A DNA stretch of 64,000 nt from Paenimyroides marinum (GCF_900108395.1 NZ_FNXE01000002.1:80803-144802); one strand, 5' to 3'. Positions 36,530 to 45,371 are shown, counted from the stretch's first letter. Numbers and translations: made by a program. Notes: generated by a model from the sequence alone, not told the origin.

Positions 36530-37030
36530 ATGTTAGATTCTTTAATCACCTCAAAAACACGCATCAAACTGTTGGTAAAGTTTTTTATAACTTCGGCCAA
36601 TTCAGGACATTTACGTGGGCTGGCGAATGAGTTTAACGAATCGACCAATGCCATTCGCAAAGAGCTGAACCATTTGTCAGAAGCAGGATATCTCGAAAAA
36701 AAAGAGGTAAGCAACAAAATAGCCTATCGTGCCAACACACGGCATCCTATGTTTTCGTTGTTGCAACAGGTAGTACATAAATATCTAGGGTTGGATACTA
36801 TTGTTACACAGGTATTGGATCGTATGGGAACGGTAGAAAAAATAGAATTGTTAGGCGATTACGCAAAAGGAATAGACAGCGGCACCGTTGAAATAAACAT
36901 TAGCGGAAAAAACATCAATACGGAATATACACAAAGTATCATTCCTAAAATTGAAGATGTTATCAAACGCAAAGTAATTTTTTATTACAACGAAAAAGAC
37001 AAAAACGGCATTGTGTTATTTGGAGAATGA
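36530..37030 (+). CDS. Winged-helix transcriptional regulator of the polysaccharide locus
   Basis: This 166-residue protein has an N-terminal winged helix (LLVKFFITSANSGHLRGLANEFNESTNAIRKELNHLSEAGYLEKK, residues 14-60) of the ArsR/MarR-like type. After a linker, a C-terminal domain contains IELLGDYAKGIDSGTVEINISG, which looks like the core of a minimal nucleotidyltransferase fold without its second catalytic carboxylate. Proteins of this layout sit at the head of surface polysaccharide loci in Flavobacteriia. That makes it a candidate regulator of the downstream genes; this role is inferred from position. Confidence 0.8.
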   Translation: MLDSLITSKTRIKLLVKFFITSANSGHLRGLANEFNESTNAIRKELNHLSEAGYLEKKEVSNKIAYRANTRHPMFSLLQQVVHKYLGLDTIVTQVLDRMGTVEKIELLGDYAKGIDSGTVEINISGKNINTEYTQSIIPKIEDVIKRKVIFYYNEKDKNGIVLFGE

Positions 37031-37077
37031 GCCAATTAGCGGATATGCGAGTCCGCAAATGGGCGAATCTGCAAATC

Positions 37078-37395
37078 CCCGTCAGTTCGAGTAACGTAGT
37101 GTATCGGGAACAGCACCCGAGACAAGGTCGAACGGAGCGAAGTTAAATAAGCCTTTGTCAGATGTCTGGTGAAGGATGTTTGGTGCTCTCCGTCAGTTCG
37201 AGTAACGTAGCCTTTCGGCAAGCTCAAGACAGGCTATCGGGAACAGCACCCGAGACAAGGTCGAACGGAACGAAGCTAAATTCGCAATCCAGATAGCTTC
37301 GGGACATAAAAAATAAGCGTCAGTTCGAGCTTGTCGAGAACAGCACCCGAGGCAAAGCCGAACGGAGCGAAGCTAAATCTGCGAATAGGCAAATC
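37078..37395. repeat. Cluster of interspersed REP-like repeats
   Basis: Three units follow one another, beginning near 37080, 37191 and 37319. Each runs GTCAGTTCGAGTAACGTAG (or a variant), then ATCGGGAACAGCACCCGAG, then GTCGAACGGAGCGAAG. The middle unit has an inserted CCTTTCGGCAAGCTCAAGA segment. Pieces of the family recur at 21.6, 38.1, 39.3-39.5, 40.6-40.7 and 42.2 kb and inside the MITE-like element. The 417 bases between the regulator and the outer-membrane gene consist largely of them. Confidence 0.85.
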
Positions 37396-37447
37396 CGCAC
37401 GGAACGAAGCTAAATAAACATACACAATAAACCTAAATTAAGATACA

Positions 37448-38068
37448 ATGAAAAAACAAATCATCGCAGCATTTGTAGCGGTAGTAGGAATGACGACAAC
37501 ACAAGCACAAGAAGGCTCTTTTTTAGACAAAGTAAGTTTAGAAGCAGCTTATGGTTACAACCTGGCATTAAGTCCGGATAATATTGAAACGAGCGATGTA
37601 AGCGGTTTCAACACACTACAATTGGGTGCTGTTTATCAAATCAACGACATCTGGGGGGTACGCGGAACTTATTCAAATACCACTTTTAAGCACAAAGATT
37701 TCAGTGATGCGGGGATCACTTACAATAAGTTAACTGCAGAAGCTACTTTTAATATATTGGAAGCAATCAATCCGTCTGCTATGCCTACTACAGCAGAAGC
37801 CTTTCAGTTAGGTGCACATGCTGGTTTTGGTTTAAACTTTGGCAAAAGCAAAGCGACCGATAAAACAGATCGTATGGGTAATTTTCAAATTGGTGTACGA
37901 CCACAATACAACGTTTCACAACGCGTCGGTATTTTCTTAGACGGTACGTATATCATGAATTTTAAGCAAAATTACGGTTATAACGGTGTAGGTATCCCAG
38001 GTGAAGATGAAACCACAGGTAGTTACCTGACGGGTTTAATAGGTGTTTCGGTTAAATTGGGGAAATAG
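37448..38068 (+). CDS. Outer-membrane beta-barrel protein
   Basis: This 206-residue protein has a signal peptide (MKKQIIAAFVAVVGMTTTQA) followed by alternating strands with aromatic residues (VSLEAAYGYNLALS, LQLGAVYQINDIWGVRGTYS, VRPQYNVSQRVGIFLDGTYI). It ends in a strand, LTGLIGVSVKLGK, as small eight-stranded porin-like barrels do. There is no OmpA peptidoglycan-binding domain. It lies between the regulator and galE in the polysaccharide locus, so a link with surface glycan is possible but not shown. Confidence 0.8.
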   Translation: MKKQIIAAFVAVVGMTTTQAQEGSFLDKVSLEAAYGYNLALSPDNIETSDVSGFNTLQLGAVYQINDIWGVRGTYSNTTFKHKDFSDAGITYNKLTAEATFNILEAINPSAMPTTAEAFQLGAHAGFGLNFGKSKATDKTDRMGNFQIGVRPQYNVSQRVGIFLDGTYIMNFKQNYGYNGVGIPGEDETTGSYLTGLIGVSVKLGK

Positions 38069-38108
38069 GTTAATGAGATAATTTGATAATAAGCAGATAT
38101 GCGAATAA

Positions 38109-38147
38109 ACGTCAGTTCGAGTAACGTAGTGTATCGAGAACAGCAAA
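38109..38147 (+). repeat. Interspersed repeat, half unit
   Basis: CGTCAGTTCGAGTAACGTAG followed by TGTATCGAGAACAGC is the left half of the family seen at 37.1 kb. It lies 11 bases before galE. Confidence 0.75.
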
Positions 38148-38157
38148 AAAAGCAACA

Positions 38158-39189
38158 ATGAAACAAACAAAAAAAATACTTGTAACAGGAGGCTTAGGAT
38201 ACATCGGTTCACACACCGTAGTGGCTCTGCAGCAGGCAGGCTATGAAGTGGTGATTATAGATGATTTGTCCAATACACAAATTGCGGTATTAGAGAACAT
38301 TACAAAAATCACGAATGTAATGCCCGAATTTCATCCGATTGATTTAAAAAATACGGAAGCTGTTGATCAATTTTTTAATGATAATAAAATAGATGGAATT
38401 ATTCATTTTGCAGCATACAAAGCTGTGGGCGAATCGGTAAAAAAACCGTTGATGTATTACCGCAATAATTTGTCAGGGTTGATCAATGTATTAGAAGCTA
38501 TGGAAAAATATGGTGTCGATCATTTTATTTTTTCTTCTTCGTGTACCGTGTATGGTCAGGCAGATCAAATGCCAATCAATGAAAAAACACCTTTAAAGCG
38601 TCCGGAAGCTCCGTATGGAAAAACCAAACACATGGGCGAAGAAATTATTGGAGATTTTGTAGAAGCCGAACAAAAAAATGCCATTGCCTTACGGTATTTT
38701 AATCCGGTGGGAGCTCATTCGTCTGCATTAATAGGCGAATTGCCAAACGGAATTCCCAATAATTTAATTCCGTATATCACCCAAACAGCATCAGGTATCC
38801 GTGGAAGTTTAGGTGTTTTTGGAAACGATTATGAAACCCGTGACGGTACAGCTATTCGCGATTATATTGATGTGAATGATCTGGCAGATGCCCATGTAAA
38901 AGCGTTAAACCGTTTGTTGACTAAAGAAAACAAAAATGCTTTAGAGTATTTTAATTTGGGCTCCGGTACAGGTTCCACGGTTTTAGAAATGATAGAGGCA
39001 TTTGAAAAAGCTAATAACTTAAAAGTCCCTTACGAGATTAAAGACCGTAGGGCAGGAGATATACAGGAAGCCTATGCCGATTATTCATTGGCAAAAAAAG
39101 AATTGAATTGGGAACCCAATACACCGTTAGAAACATCTATGAAAACCGCCTGGGCGTTTGAATGTAAAATAAATGAGACAATTGGTTAA
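38158..39189 (+). CDS. galE: UDP-glucose 4-epimerase
   Basis: GalE interconverts UDP-glucose and UDP-galactose using bound NAD. The 343-residue protein has TGGLGYIGSHTVVALQQAGY at residues 10-29, the catalytic Ser region FIFSSSCTVYGQ, the YGKTK pair (YxxxK), ALRYFNPVGAH, and RDGTAIRDYIDVNDLADAHV. The C-terminal EYFNLGSGTGSTVLEMIEAF is reproduced in a decayed copy at 43.7 kb. It feeds galactose into the locus product. Confidence 0.95.
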   Translation: MKQTKKILVTGGLGYIGSHTVVALQQAGYEVVIIDDLSNTQIAVLENITKITNVMPEFHPIDLKNTEAVDQFFNDNKIDGIIHFAAYKAVGESVKKPLMYYRNNLSGLINVLEAMEKYGVDHFIFSSSCTVYGQADQMPINEKTPLKRPEAPYGKTKHMGEEIIGDFVEAEQKNAIALRYFNPVGAHSSALIGELPNGIPNNLIPYITQTASGIRGSLGVFGNDYETRDGTAIRDYIDVNDLADAHVKALNRLLTKENKNALEYFNLGSGTGSTVLEMIEAFEKANNLKVPYEIKDRRAGDIQEAYADYSLAKKELNWEPNTPLETSMKTAWAFECKINETIG

Positions 39190-39291
39190 TGTGAAAATGG
39201 GTCAATTGGTTAATGTGAAAATGGGTCAATTGGTTAATGTGAAAATGAGCTAATTGGTTAATGTGAAAAATGAGTCAATTGGTTAATTAGC
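39181..39291 (+). repeat. 24-bp tandem repeat, about five units
   Basis: The unit ATTGGTTAATGTGAAAATGG plus GTCA starts at 39181, 39205, 39229, 39253 and 39278. Periods are 24, 24, 24 and 25, and the last unit is incomplete. The array begins at the last two codons of galE. It is the only tandem array of this length in the window and is likely to vary in copy number between strains. Confidence 0.9.
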
Positions 39292-39317
39292 CAATATACA
39301 CGCGAATGAGCGAATAC

Positions 39318-39488
39318 GCACCCGAGACGCAGTCGAACAGAGCGAAGCTAAATAAGCCTTTGTCAGATGTTGGGTGAAGGATGTTTGGTGCTCCCCCGTC
39401 AGTTCGAGTAGTGAAGCCTTTCGGCAAGCTCAAGACAGGCTATCGAGAACAGCACCCGAGGCAAAGCCGAACGGGGAGCGAAGCTAAA
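39318..39488 (+). repeat. Interspersed repeats upstream of the small ORF
   Basis: A right-half unit (CACCCGAGACGCAGTCGAAC) starts near 39318. A complete unit with the CCTTTCGGCAAGCTCAAGA insert, closely matching the one at 37191, spans about 39398-39488. Confidence 0.8.
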
Positions 39489-39497
39489 AAAGCAAAT

Positions 39498-39677
39498 ATG
39501 AAAACAGAATTTTTGAATTTTTACCAACAATTAGAAAAAGATCAACGATTTGAAGTGATTGAATTTCGCTTGCGTTTTCAAAAATCAATGAATAAGTACA
39601 GTATATCTGGATGCTGTTCTATAGAAGAAGATTTAACAAAAATGAAAAAAAACTACTTAGAAAATTTAAAAAGGTAG
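39498..39677 (+). CDS. Small protein of unknown function
   Basis: This 59-residue protein starts MKTEFLNFYQQLEKDQRFEV. The longer open frame upstream is translated from an interspersed repeat and is not real. The ATG at 39498 follows the repeat directly and the stop lies 3 bases before the cytidylyltransferase-like gene, so the two are probably coupled. No domain recognised. Confidence 0.5.
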   Translation: MKTEFLNFYQQLEKDQRFEVIEFRLRFQKSMNKYSISGCCSIEEDLTKMKKNYLENLKR

Positions 39678-39680
39678 AAA

Positions 39681-40136
39681 ATGAAAATAGGAATAACCTT
39701 TAGTGCCTTTGATTTGTTACACGCCGGGCACATTAAAATGCTTGAAGAAGCCAAACGGCAGTGCGATTATTTGATTTGCGGTTTGCAGACCGATCCCACG
39801 TTGGACCGGCCGGAAAAAAACCGTCCCGTACAATCAGTAGTAGAACGTTACATACAGTTAAAAGCCTGTACGTTTGTAGATGAAGTAGTACCGTATGCTA
39901 CCGAGCAGGATCTGGAAGATATTCTGCGTTCGTTCAAGATCGATGTCCGTATTTTAGGCGATGAATACAAAGATAAAAACTTTACCGGCAGAACCTATTG
40001 TGAAGAAAAAGGTATTGAGCTGTATTACAACACCCGCGACCACCGCTTTTCCAGTTCCGGTTTGCGCAAAGAAGTCGCCGAGAAAGAAAACGGAAAAAAC
40101 GAAACTATTGTAGGTTTAAAAGTTGAAAAAATATAA
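39681..40136 (+). CDS. Cytidylyltransferase-like nucleotidyltransferase
   Basis: This 151-residue protein of the HIGH superfamily resembles TagD (glycerol-3-phosphate cytidylyltransferase) and RfaE2-type enzymes. The nucleotide-binding motif is FSAFDLLHAGHIKMLEEAK (residues 8-26, with HAGH in place of HIGH). RPVQSVVERYIQLKAC is the substrate-side helix, and the C-terminal signature RFSSSGLRKEV corresponds to the ISST/S-type motif. The activated compound (a glycerol, ribitol or sugar phosphate) is unknown. Confidence 0.85.
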   Translation: MKIGITFSAFDLLHAGHIKMLEEAKRQCDYLICGLQTDPTLDRPEKNRPVQSVVERYIQLKACTFVDEVVPYATEQDLEDILRSFKIDVRILGDEYKDKNFTGRTYCEEKGIELYYNTRDHRFSSSGLRKEVAEKENGKNETIVGLKVEKI

Positions 40137-40222
40137 ATTTGCCGTCAGGTTATTGCAGATAAGCAAATACGCGAATATGCGAATATGCAAATACGCAAAA
40201 ACGCAAAAAAAACATACAAACA

Positions 40223-40582
40223 ATGAAAGGCTATTATTTTGAAAGACTGGATGTTTGGCAAGGATCAAGAAAATTTGTAAAAGAGATTTATATAATTACA
40301 AAAAGATTTCCTGAAGAAGAAAAATTTGGTATCATCAATCAGATAAGGAGAGCTTCATTAAGCATTTGTGCCAATATTGCTGAAGGAACTTCAAGGCAGT
40401 CAGAAAAAGACAAAGCCAGATTTATTAATCAAGCCTTTAGTTCAGCTATTGAAGTAATAAATTTTCTGATTTTAAGTTATGATTTAGATTTTATAAGAGA
40501 GCCAGAATATATTAAATTGAGAGAAGATTTAGAAAAAATTACCAATCAATTAAATAGTTTGTATAATAAGTACTATAGATAA
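40223..40582 (+). CDS. Four-helix bundle protein (23S rRNA IVS-type)
   Basis: This 119-residue all-helical protein starts with FERLDVWQGSRKFVKEIYII and has IRRASLSICANIAEGTSRQS, the hallmark of the S23/IVS family. Members are often encoded within rRNA intervening sequences or scattered through Bacteroidota genomes beside repeats. Molecular role unknown. A fragment of another family member lies at 59579. It is surrounded on both sides by interspersed repeats. Confidence 0.92.
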   Translation: MKGYYFERLDVWQGSRKFVKEIYIITKRFPEEEKFGIINQIRRASLSICANIAEGTSRQSEKDKARFINQAFSSAIEVINFLILSYDLDFIREPEYIKLREDLEKITNQLNSLYNKYYR

Positions 40583-40610
40583 TCTGTAAATAAGCAAATA
40601 GGCAAATTCG

Positions 40611-40728
40611 CACCCGAGACGAAGTCGAACGGAGTGAAACTAAATAAGCGAATACACAGATACACAATCCCGATAGCTATCGGGACGCAAATAAACGTCA
40701 GTTCGAGTAACGTAGTGTATCGAGAACC
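40611..40728 (+). repeat. Interspersed repeat halves
   Basis: CACCCGAGACGAAGTCGAAC (from about 40611) and CGTCAGTTCGAGTAACGTAG with GTATCGAGAACC (from about 40696) are two halves of the 37-kb repeat family, in the same orientation but reversed order. Confidence 0.75.
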
Positions 40729-40764
40729 AAAAAGCGAATCCGCAAAATAAAAAGATAAAAAAGA

Positions 40765-42147
40765 ATGAAATCAATCAAAAATATCACCTGTATCGGTGCG
40801 GGTTATGTAGGTGGGCCAACGATGTCGGTCATCGCACAAAAAAATCCCGAAATTAATGTAACGGTTGTCGATTTAAATACGGAAAGAATTGCCGCCTGGA
40901 ACGACAGTGATTTGTCTAAATTACCGGTTTATGAACCGGGATTAGACGAAGTGGTGGCTGAAGCCCGTGGCAGAAACTTGTTTTTCTCTACCGATGTGGA
41001 ACAGGCGATTGATCAGGCAGATATGATCTTTATATCGGTAAATACCCCCACCAAAACGTATGGAAAAGGAAAAGGACAAGCAGCCGATTTAAAATTTATT
41101 GAATTATGTGCCCGCCAGATTGCCGCGGTTGCCACCAGCGATAAAATTGTGGTAGAAAAATCTACGCTTCCCGTTCGTACGGCAGAAGCGTTGAAAAGCA
41201 TTTTACACAACACCGGTAACGGTGTCAATTTTCATATCTTATCCAATCCCGAGTTTTTAGCAGAGGGAACAGCAATCCAGGATTTGCAAAACCCGGATCG
41301 GGTATTAATCGGTGGAGAAAATGAAGAAGCTGTTCAGGCATTGGTAAATATTTACGCTGCCTGGGTACCGCAAGAAAACATCATTACCACCAATTTATGG
41401 TCTTCGGAATTGTCTAAATTGGTCGCCAACGCATTTCTGGCACAAAGGGTATCAAGCATCAACGCCATTTCAGAATTGTGCGAAGCCACCGGAGCCGACG
41501 TCAACGAAGTGGCATTTGCCATTGGTAAAGACAGCCGTATCGGATCAAAATTCTTAAAAGCATCTGTTGGTTTTGGAGGTTCGTGCTTTCAGAAAGACAT
41601 TTTAAATCTGGTTTATATTGCCCGAACTTATAATCTGCACAAAGTAGCTGATTATTGGGAACAGGTGATTATAATGAACGACCATCAAAAAGAACGTTTT
41701 TCAGATAACATCATCAAAACCTTATACAATACGGTAAACGGTAAAAATATCGCCTTTTTGGGTTGGGCATTTAAAAAAGATACCAACGATACCCGTGAGT
41801 CTGCTGCTATTTATGTAGCCGATCATTTGTTAGACGAAGAAGCATTTATCACGGTATATGATCCTAAAGTTTCAGCCGAACAGATTTACAGAGATTTGGA
41901 TTATTTAGGTACACGCAGCCCTGAAGAAAACCGTCGTTTGGTGAAGGTGGTAAATAACCCTTACGAAGCGTGTAATAAGTCACATGCCATAGCAGTTTTA
42001 ACCGAATGGGACGAATTTAAAACCTACGATTGGCAAAGAATCTATCAAAATATGTACAAACCGGCGTTTGTGTTTGACGGCAGAAACATATTAAACAAAA
42101 AAGAATTGACAGAAAAAGGTTTGGTGGTGTACAGTATTGGGGAATAA
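40765..42147 (+). CDS. ugd: UDP-glucose 6-dehydrogenase
   Basis: This enzyme oxidises UDP-glucose to UDP-glucuronic acid with two NAD. The 460-residue protein is of the longer, eukaryote-like subfamily. It shows the Rossmann motif [14 protein letters not shown] at residues 11-24, [30 protein letters not shown], the substrate loop [14 protein letters not shown], and the catalytic Cys in [12 protein letters not shown] near residue 270. The C-terminal half has [17 protein letters not shown]. It supplies glucuronate to the polysaccharide. Confidence 0.95.
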   Translation: MKSIKNITCIGAGYVGGPTMSVIAQKNPEINVTVVDLNTERIAAWNDSDLSKLPVYEPGLDEVVAEARGRNLFFSTDVEQAIDQADMIFISVNTPTKTYGKGKGQAADLKFIELCARQIAAVATSDKIVVEKSTLPVRTAEALKSILHNTGNGVNFHILSNPEFLAEGTAIQDLQNPDRVLIGGENEEAVQALVNIYAAWVPQENIITTNLWSSELSKLVANAFLAQRVSSINAISELCEATGADVNEVAFAIGKDSRIGSKFLKASVGFGGSCFQKDILNLVYIARTYNLHKVADYWEQVIIMNDHQKERFSDNIIKTLYNTVNGKNIAFLGWAFKKDTNDTRESAAIYVADHLLDEEAFITVYDPKVSAEQIYRDLDYLGTRSPEENRRLVKVVNNPYEACNKSHAIAVLTEWDEFKTYDWQRIYQNMYKPAFVFDGRNILNKKELTEKGLVVYSIGE

Positions 42148-42155
42148 ATCGACCC

Positions 42156-42190
42156 ACGTCAGTTCGAGTAGCGAAGTGTATCGAGAACAG
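42156..42190 (+). repeat. Interspersed repeat, half unit
   Basis: CACGTCAGTTCGAGTAGCGA followed by TGTATCGAGAACAGC is another left half of the family, in the gap between the two sugar dehydrogenase genes. Confidence 0.7.
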
Positions 42191-42290
42191 CTTCACAGAT
42201 AGGCAAATTCGCGAATAGGCAGTATGCAAATAAGCAAATCCGCACATCCGCACATTCGCCCATAAACAAACAAGCAATAAAAAGCAACTA

Positions 42291-43598
42291 ATGAAAAAAA
42301 TAGCAGTAATAGGACAAGGATATGTAGGCTTACCTTTAGCTATCGCGTTTTCTCAGCATTTTTTTGTGGTGGGTTTTGACATTGACAAAGAACGCGTACG
42401 AGAGTTGAATGCTGGACAAGACCGAACATTAGAAGCTGATTTACAAAAATTAAACGAAGGGATAGCCACGGCAAAAGCAACCAATTTTGCAAAAGGTTAT
42501 AAAGCTTCTTGTGATATAGAAGATTTAACCCAGGCTCAAATATACATTGTAACGGTGCCCACACCTATTGACCGTTTCAACGCTCCTAATCTAACCCCCT
42601 TATTAAAGGCATCGGAAATGCTGGGTAACGTATTAAAAAAAGGCGACATTGTTATTTACGAATCAACAGTGTATCCCGGTTGTACGGAAGAAGATTGTGT
42701 GCCGGTACTCGAAAAACATTCCGGTTTAACGTTAAATACTGATTTTTATGTGGGTTATTCACCCGAGCGCATCAACCCTGGTGATAAAGTAAATACCTTA
42801 ACCACCATTAAAAAAGTAACCTCGGGTTCTACACTTGAAATTGCAGAAGAAATCGACCAATTATATAAAACCATCATTACTGCCGGTACACATAAAGCAC
42901 CTAATATTAAAGTAGCCGAAGCCTCAAAAGCCATTGAAAATGCCCAGCGCGACGTAAATATTTCATTTGTGAATGAACTGGCGTTGATTTTTGACCGCAT
43001 CGGTATTGATACCAACGATGTGTTAGAAGCCGCTGGTACCAAATTCAATTTCTTAAAATACAAACCAGGATTGGTAGGTGGGCACTGTATCTCGGTTGAT
43101 CCCTATTATTTGGCACATAAAGCCACGCAATTGGGGTATTATCCTGATGTAATTTTATCTGGTCGTAGGGTAAATGATTCGGTAGCAGAGTTTATCGCTT
43201 CAAAAGTGGTTAAACTAATGATTAAAAAGGGAACGGTTGTGCAAGGAGCTAAAGCGTTGATTTTAGGAGTCACTTTTAAAGAAAATTGCCCTGATGTACG
43301 CAACACCAAAGTGGTTGATGTGTACCGTGAACTAAAAGAATATGGTGTAAATGTAGATGTGTACGACCCTTGGGCAAATAGTGATGAAGTGCATCGTGAG
43401 TATAATTTACAATCAGAATCAGACATAGAGCAAATTCGCACATTCGCAAATTTGCATAATGGATACGATGCCATCATAGTAGCCGTAGCACATAACGAGT
43501 TTTTAAAATTAGATATTAACAAACTAAAAAACGATCAAGCAGTTGTATTTGATATCAAAGCTTGTCTAGATCGAGAATTGGTTGATGCTAGATTGTAA
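42291..43598 (+). CDS. UDP-N-acetylhexosamine dehydrogenase, TviB/WbpA type
   Basis: This 435-residue nucleotide-sugar dehydrogenase belongs to the group that oxidises UDP-GlcNAc or UDP-GalNAc to the uronic acid, as for Vi antigen. Rossmann motif GQGYVGLPLAIAFS lies at residues 8-21, then VTVPTPID, YESTVYPGCTEEDCVPVLE, YSPERINPGDKVNTL, the catalytic Cys in GLVGGHCISVDPYYLAHKA near residue 265, and GVTFKENCPDVRNTKVVDV. The YSPERINPGD and GGHCISVDPYYL motifs separate it from UDP-glucose dehydrogenases. Partner to the WbpP/TviC-like epimerase at 33810. Confidence 0.92.
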   Translation: MKKIAVIGQGYVGLPLAIAFSQHFFVVGFDIDKERVRELNAGQDRTLEADLQKLNEGIATAKATNFAKGYKASCDIEDLTQAQIYIVTVPTPIDRFNAPNLTPLLKASEMLGNVLKKGDIVIYESTVYPGCTEEDCVPVLEKHSGLTLNTDFYVGYSPERINPGDKVNTLTTIKKVTSGSTLEIAEEIDQLYKTIITAGTHKAPNIKVAEASKAIENAQRDVNISFVNELALIFDRIGIDTNDVLEAAGTKFNFLKYKPGLVGGHCISVDPYYLAHKATQLGYYPDVILSGRRVNDSVAEFIASKVVKLMIKKGTVVQGAKALILGVTFKENCPDVRNTKVVDVYRELKEYGVNVDVYDPWANSDEVHREYNLQSESDIEQIRTFANLHNGYDAIIVAVAHNEFLKLDINKLKNDQAVVFDIKACLDRELVDARL

Positions 43599-43600
43599 TT

Positions 43601-43921
43601 ATGAACATTTTAAATTTAATAGATAGAAGCCACGAATTATTTACTAACGATATTTTATCTCGAAGAAGAAAAAATAGTGAGTACTTCAATTTTTAGTCAT
43701 TGGTAGAAGAGAATCAATGGTTTTAAGAAATGATTAGTGCTTTTGAAAAGGCCAATAGAGTAAAAACTCCATATAAAATAAAAGAATGCAAAGATATGGT
43801 GATAATAAAGAGATGTATACAGATAGATTACTCTATAACAGAGAGAGAGTTAAATCAGTAACCTAAGACTTATTTAGAAGAGTCAATGAAAAACAGGATG
43901 AGAATTGCAAAAAGAATATAA
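43601..43921 (+). pseudogene. Chimeric relic: CapD-like start fused to decayed galE end
   Basis: The first 22 or so codons after the ATG at 43601 read MNILNLIDRSHELFTNDILS, the usual N-terminus of Bacteroidota CapD/FlaA1-like nucleotide-sugar dehydratases. From about 43669 the sequence switches to a decayed galE end. KNSEYFNF then a stop corresponds to GalE KNALEYFNLG; then MISAFEKANRVKTPYKIKE matches MIEAFEKANNLKVPYEIKD, and ERELNQ, stop, PKTYLEESMK matches KKELNWEPNTPLETSMK. At least two stops and frame changes make it non-functional. It marks a recombination junction just before the flippase gene. Confidence 0.75.
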
Positions 43922-43969
43922 AATATTAAATAGAACTTATCCTTTGTTGATAAGTCTTTTATCAAGTTA

Positions 43970-45370
43970 ATGAGCTCATTATTAAAAAAATCTTTAATTT
44001 ATGCAGTTGGAACTTTTGGTTCAAAAGTTCTGATTTTTTTATTGGTTCCCTTATATAGCTATTTTGTAAACAAAGAGGGATTTGGTTACTATGATATTGT
44101 AAATTCTACAATGAACCTTTTGATTCCTTTATTGACCTTTCAAATATCAGATAGTTTGTTTAGGTGGTTGATTACAAAGAATGATGATTTCAATTATTCC
44201 CAAAAAATTATTTCCAATGGATTCATTGCTCTTTGTGGGGGAATTCTTGTAGTGTTTTTGGCATCATTGATGATATATTTTCTGAATCCAATTCAATACC
44301 AAGGGTGGATTACAATAATGTTTGTTGTAGCAATGATTTATCCTTTTCTGCAACAAGTAACGAGAGGTTTAGGAAAAAATAAACTTTTTGCTTTAAACGG
44401 TATAACGTATTCATTCATATATGTTTTAGCAAATGTCTTTTTTTTAATTATATTCAAATTAGGTGTAGAGGGAATTTTTTTGTCCAGTATTGTAGCTTTT
44501 TTTTTAGCGAGTATGGCAATAGTATATAGAATAAAATTTCATAAATATTTACGTTTTAGTTTTTATGATAAGGCAGAAATCACAGATTTAATCAAATATT
44601 CTTTGCCGCTAGTTCCTAATACTATTAGTTGGTGGTTGATTAACTCAGCAAATAAGTATATAATACTATTTTTTTTAGGGGTTTCAGCAAATGGACTTTT
44701 TGCGATGTCGAACAGGTTTCCAATCATTATGGTAATGATAAACCAAATTTTTATGTTAGCGTGGCAGGAGCAAGCGATTGTCGATTATGAAAAAAAAGAT
44801 GCAAAAACAAACGCTTCTGTTTTAAATGGATTGATAAAAGCTCAATTTATTTTGGTAGTAGTTTTATCGCTTGTATCACAGTGGGTAATAAATTTGATTT
44901 TATCAACAGAATATTATGAATCTTGGAAGTATATGCCAATACTTTTTTTAGGTGCAGCATTTAATTCTTTTTCGGCATATTATGGGGCGTTTTATTTAGG
45001 TGCAAAAAAAACAAAAATTATATTTACAACTACTGTTTTTGGAGGCATTGTATCTATATTGCTATCATTAGTATTGGTAAATATTATCGGATTATTAGGT
45101 GTAGCAATAGCGATTGCAATTGGATATTTTACATTATTTATAATCCGAAGAATAAGCATAAAAAAGATTACACAGATAGACAGTACCAGTAAAAATTTAT
45201 ATGTTTACGGTGGTTGTGTGTTAATAGCTTTTATTGTTACATATTTGCAAAACCAATGGCTAACTATAGGTTTTCTATTAGTGTTTCTATTTTTCGTTGT
45301 ATATGATAATAAAGATATAATTCAACAACTTTCAAATAAATTTAACAAGCTTATATTAAAAAAAAATTAA
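43970..45370 (+). CDS. Wzx-like polysaccharide flippase
   Basis: This 466-residue, about 14-helix inner-membrane protein of the oligosaccharide flippase (MVF/MOP) group would move undecaprenyl-linked repeat units across the inner membrane. The N-terminus KKSLIYAVGTFGSKVLIFLLVPLYS is typical, as is LIKYSLPLVPNTISWWLINSANKYI in the middle. From here on the locus is markedly more A+T-rich than the preceding nucleotide-sugar genes, which suggests a separately acquired variable core. Confidence 0.9.
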   Translation: MSSLLKKSLIYAVGTFGSKVLIFLLVPLYSYFVNKEGFGYYDIVNSTMNLLIPLLTFQISDSLFRWLITKNDDFNYSQKIISNGFIALCGGILVVFLASLMIYFLNPIQYQGWITIMFVVAMIYPFLQQVTRGLGKNKLFALNGITYSFIYVLANVFFLIIFKLGVEGIFLSSIVAFFLASMAIVYRIKFHKYLRFSFYDKAEITDLIKYSLPLVPNTISWWLINSANKYIILFFLGVSANGLFAMSNRFPIIMVMINQIFMLAWQEQAIVDYEKKDAKTNASVLNGLIKAQFILVVVLSLVSQWVINLILSTEYYESWKYMPILFLGAAFNSFSAYYGAFYLGAKKTKIIFTTTVFGGIVSILLSLVLVNIIGLLGVAIAIAIGYFTLFIIRRISIKKITQIDSTSKNLYVYGGCVLIAFIVTYLQNQWLTIGFLLVFLFFVVYDNKDIIQQLSNKFNKLILKKN

Positions 45371-45371
45371 T

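Noticed and set aside
37036..37227. Minus-strand 63-residue ORF
   Set aside because: It is read from the interspersed repeats and contains the repeat peptide YVTRTDG twice.
39181..39291. CRISPR reading of the 24-bp array
   Set aside because: Units are contiguous without spacers, so it is a plain tandem repeat.
39381..39497. N-terminal extension of the small ORF before the cytidylyltransferase-like gene
   Set aside because: The extension is translated interspersed repeat; the ATG at 39498 is the credible start.
37020..42290. CRISPR array suggested by repeated motifs
   Set aside because: Repeat units vary in length and composition, spacing is irregular, spacers are genes or other repeats, and no cas gene is present.
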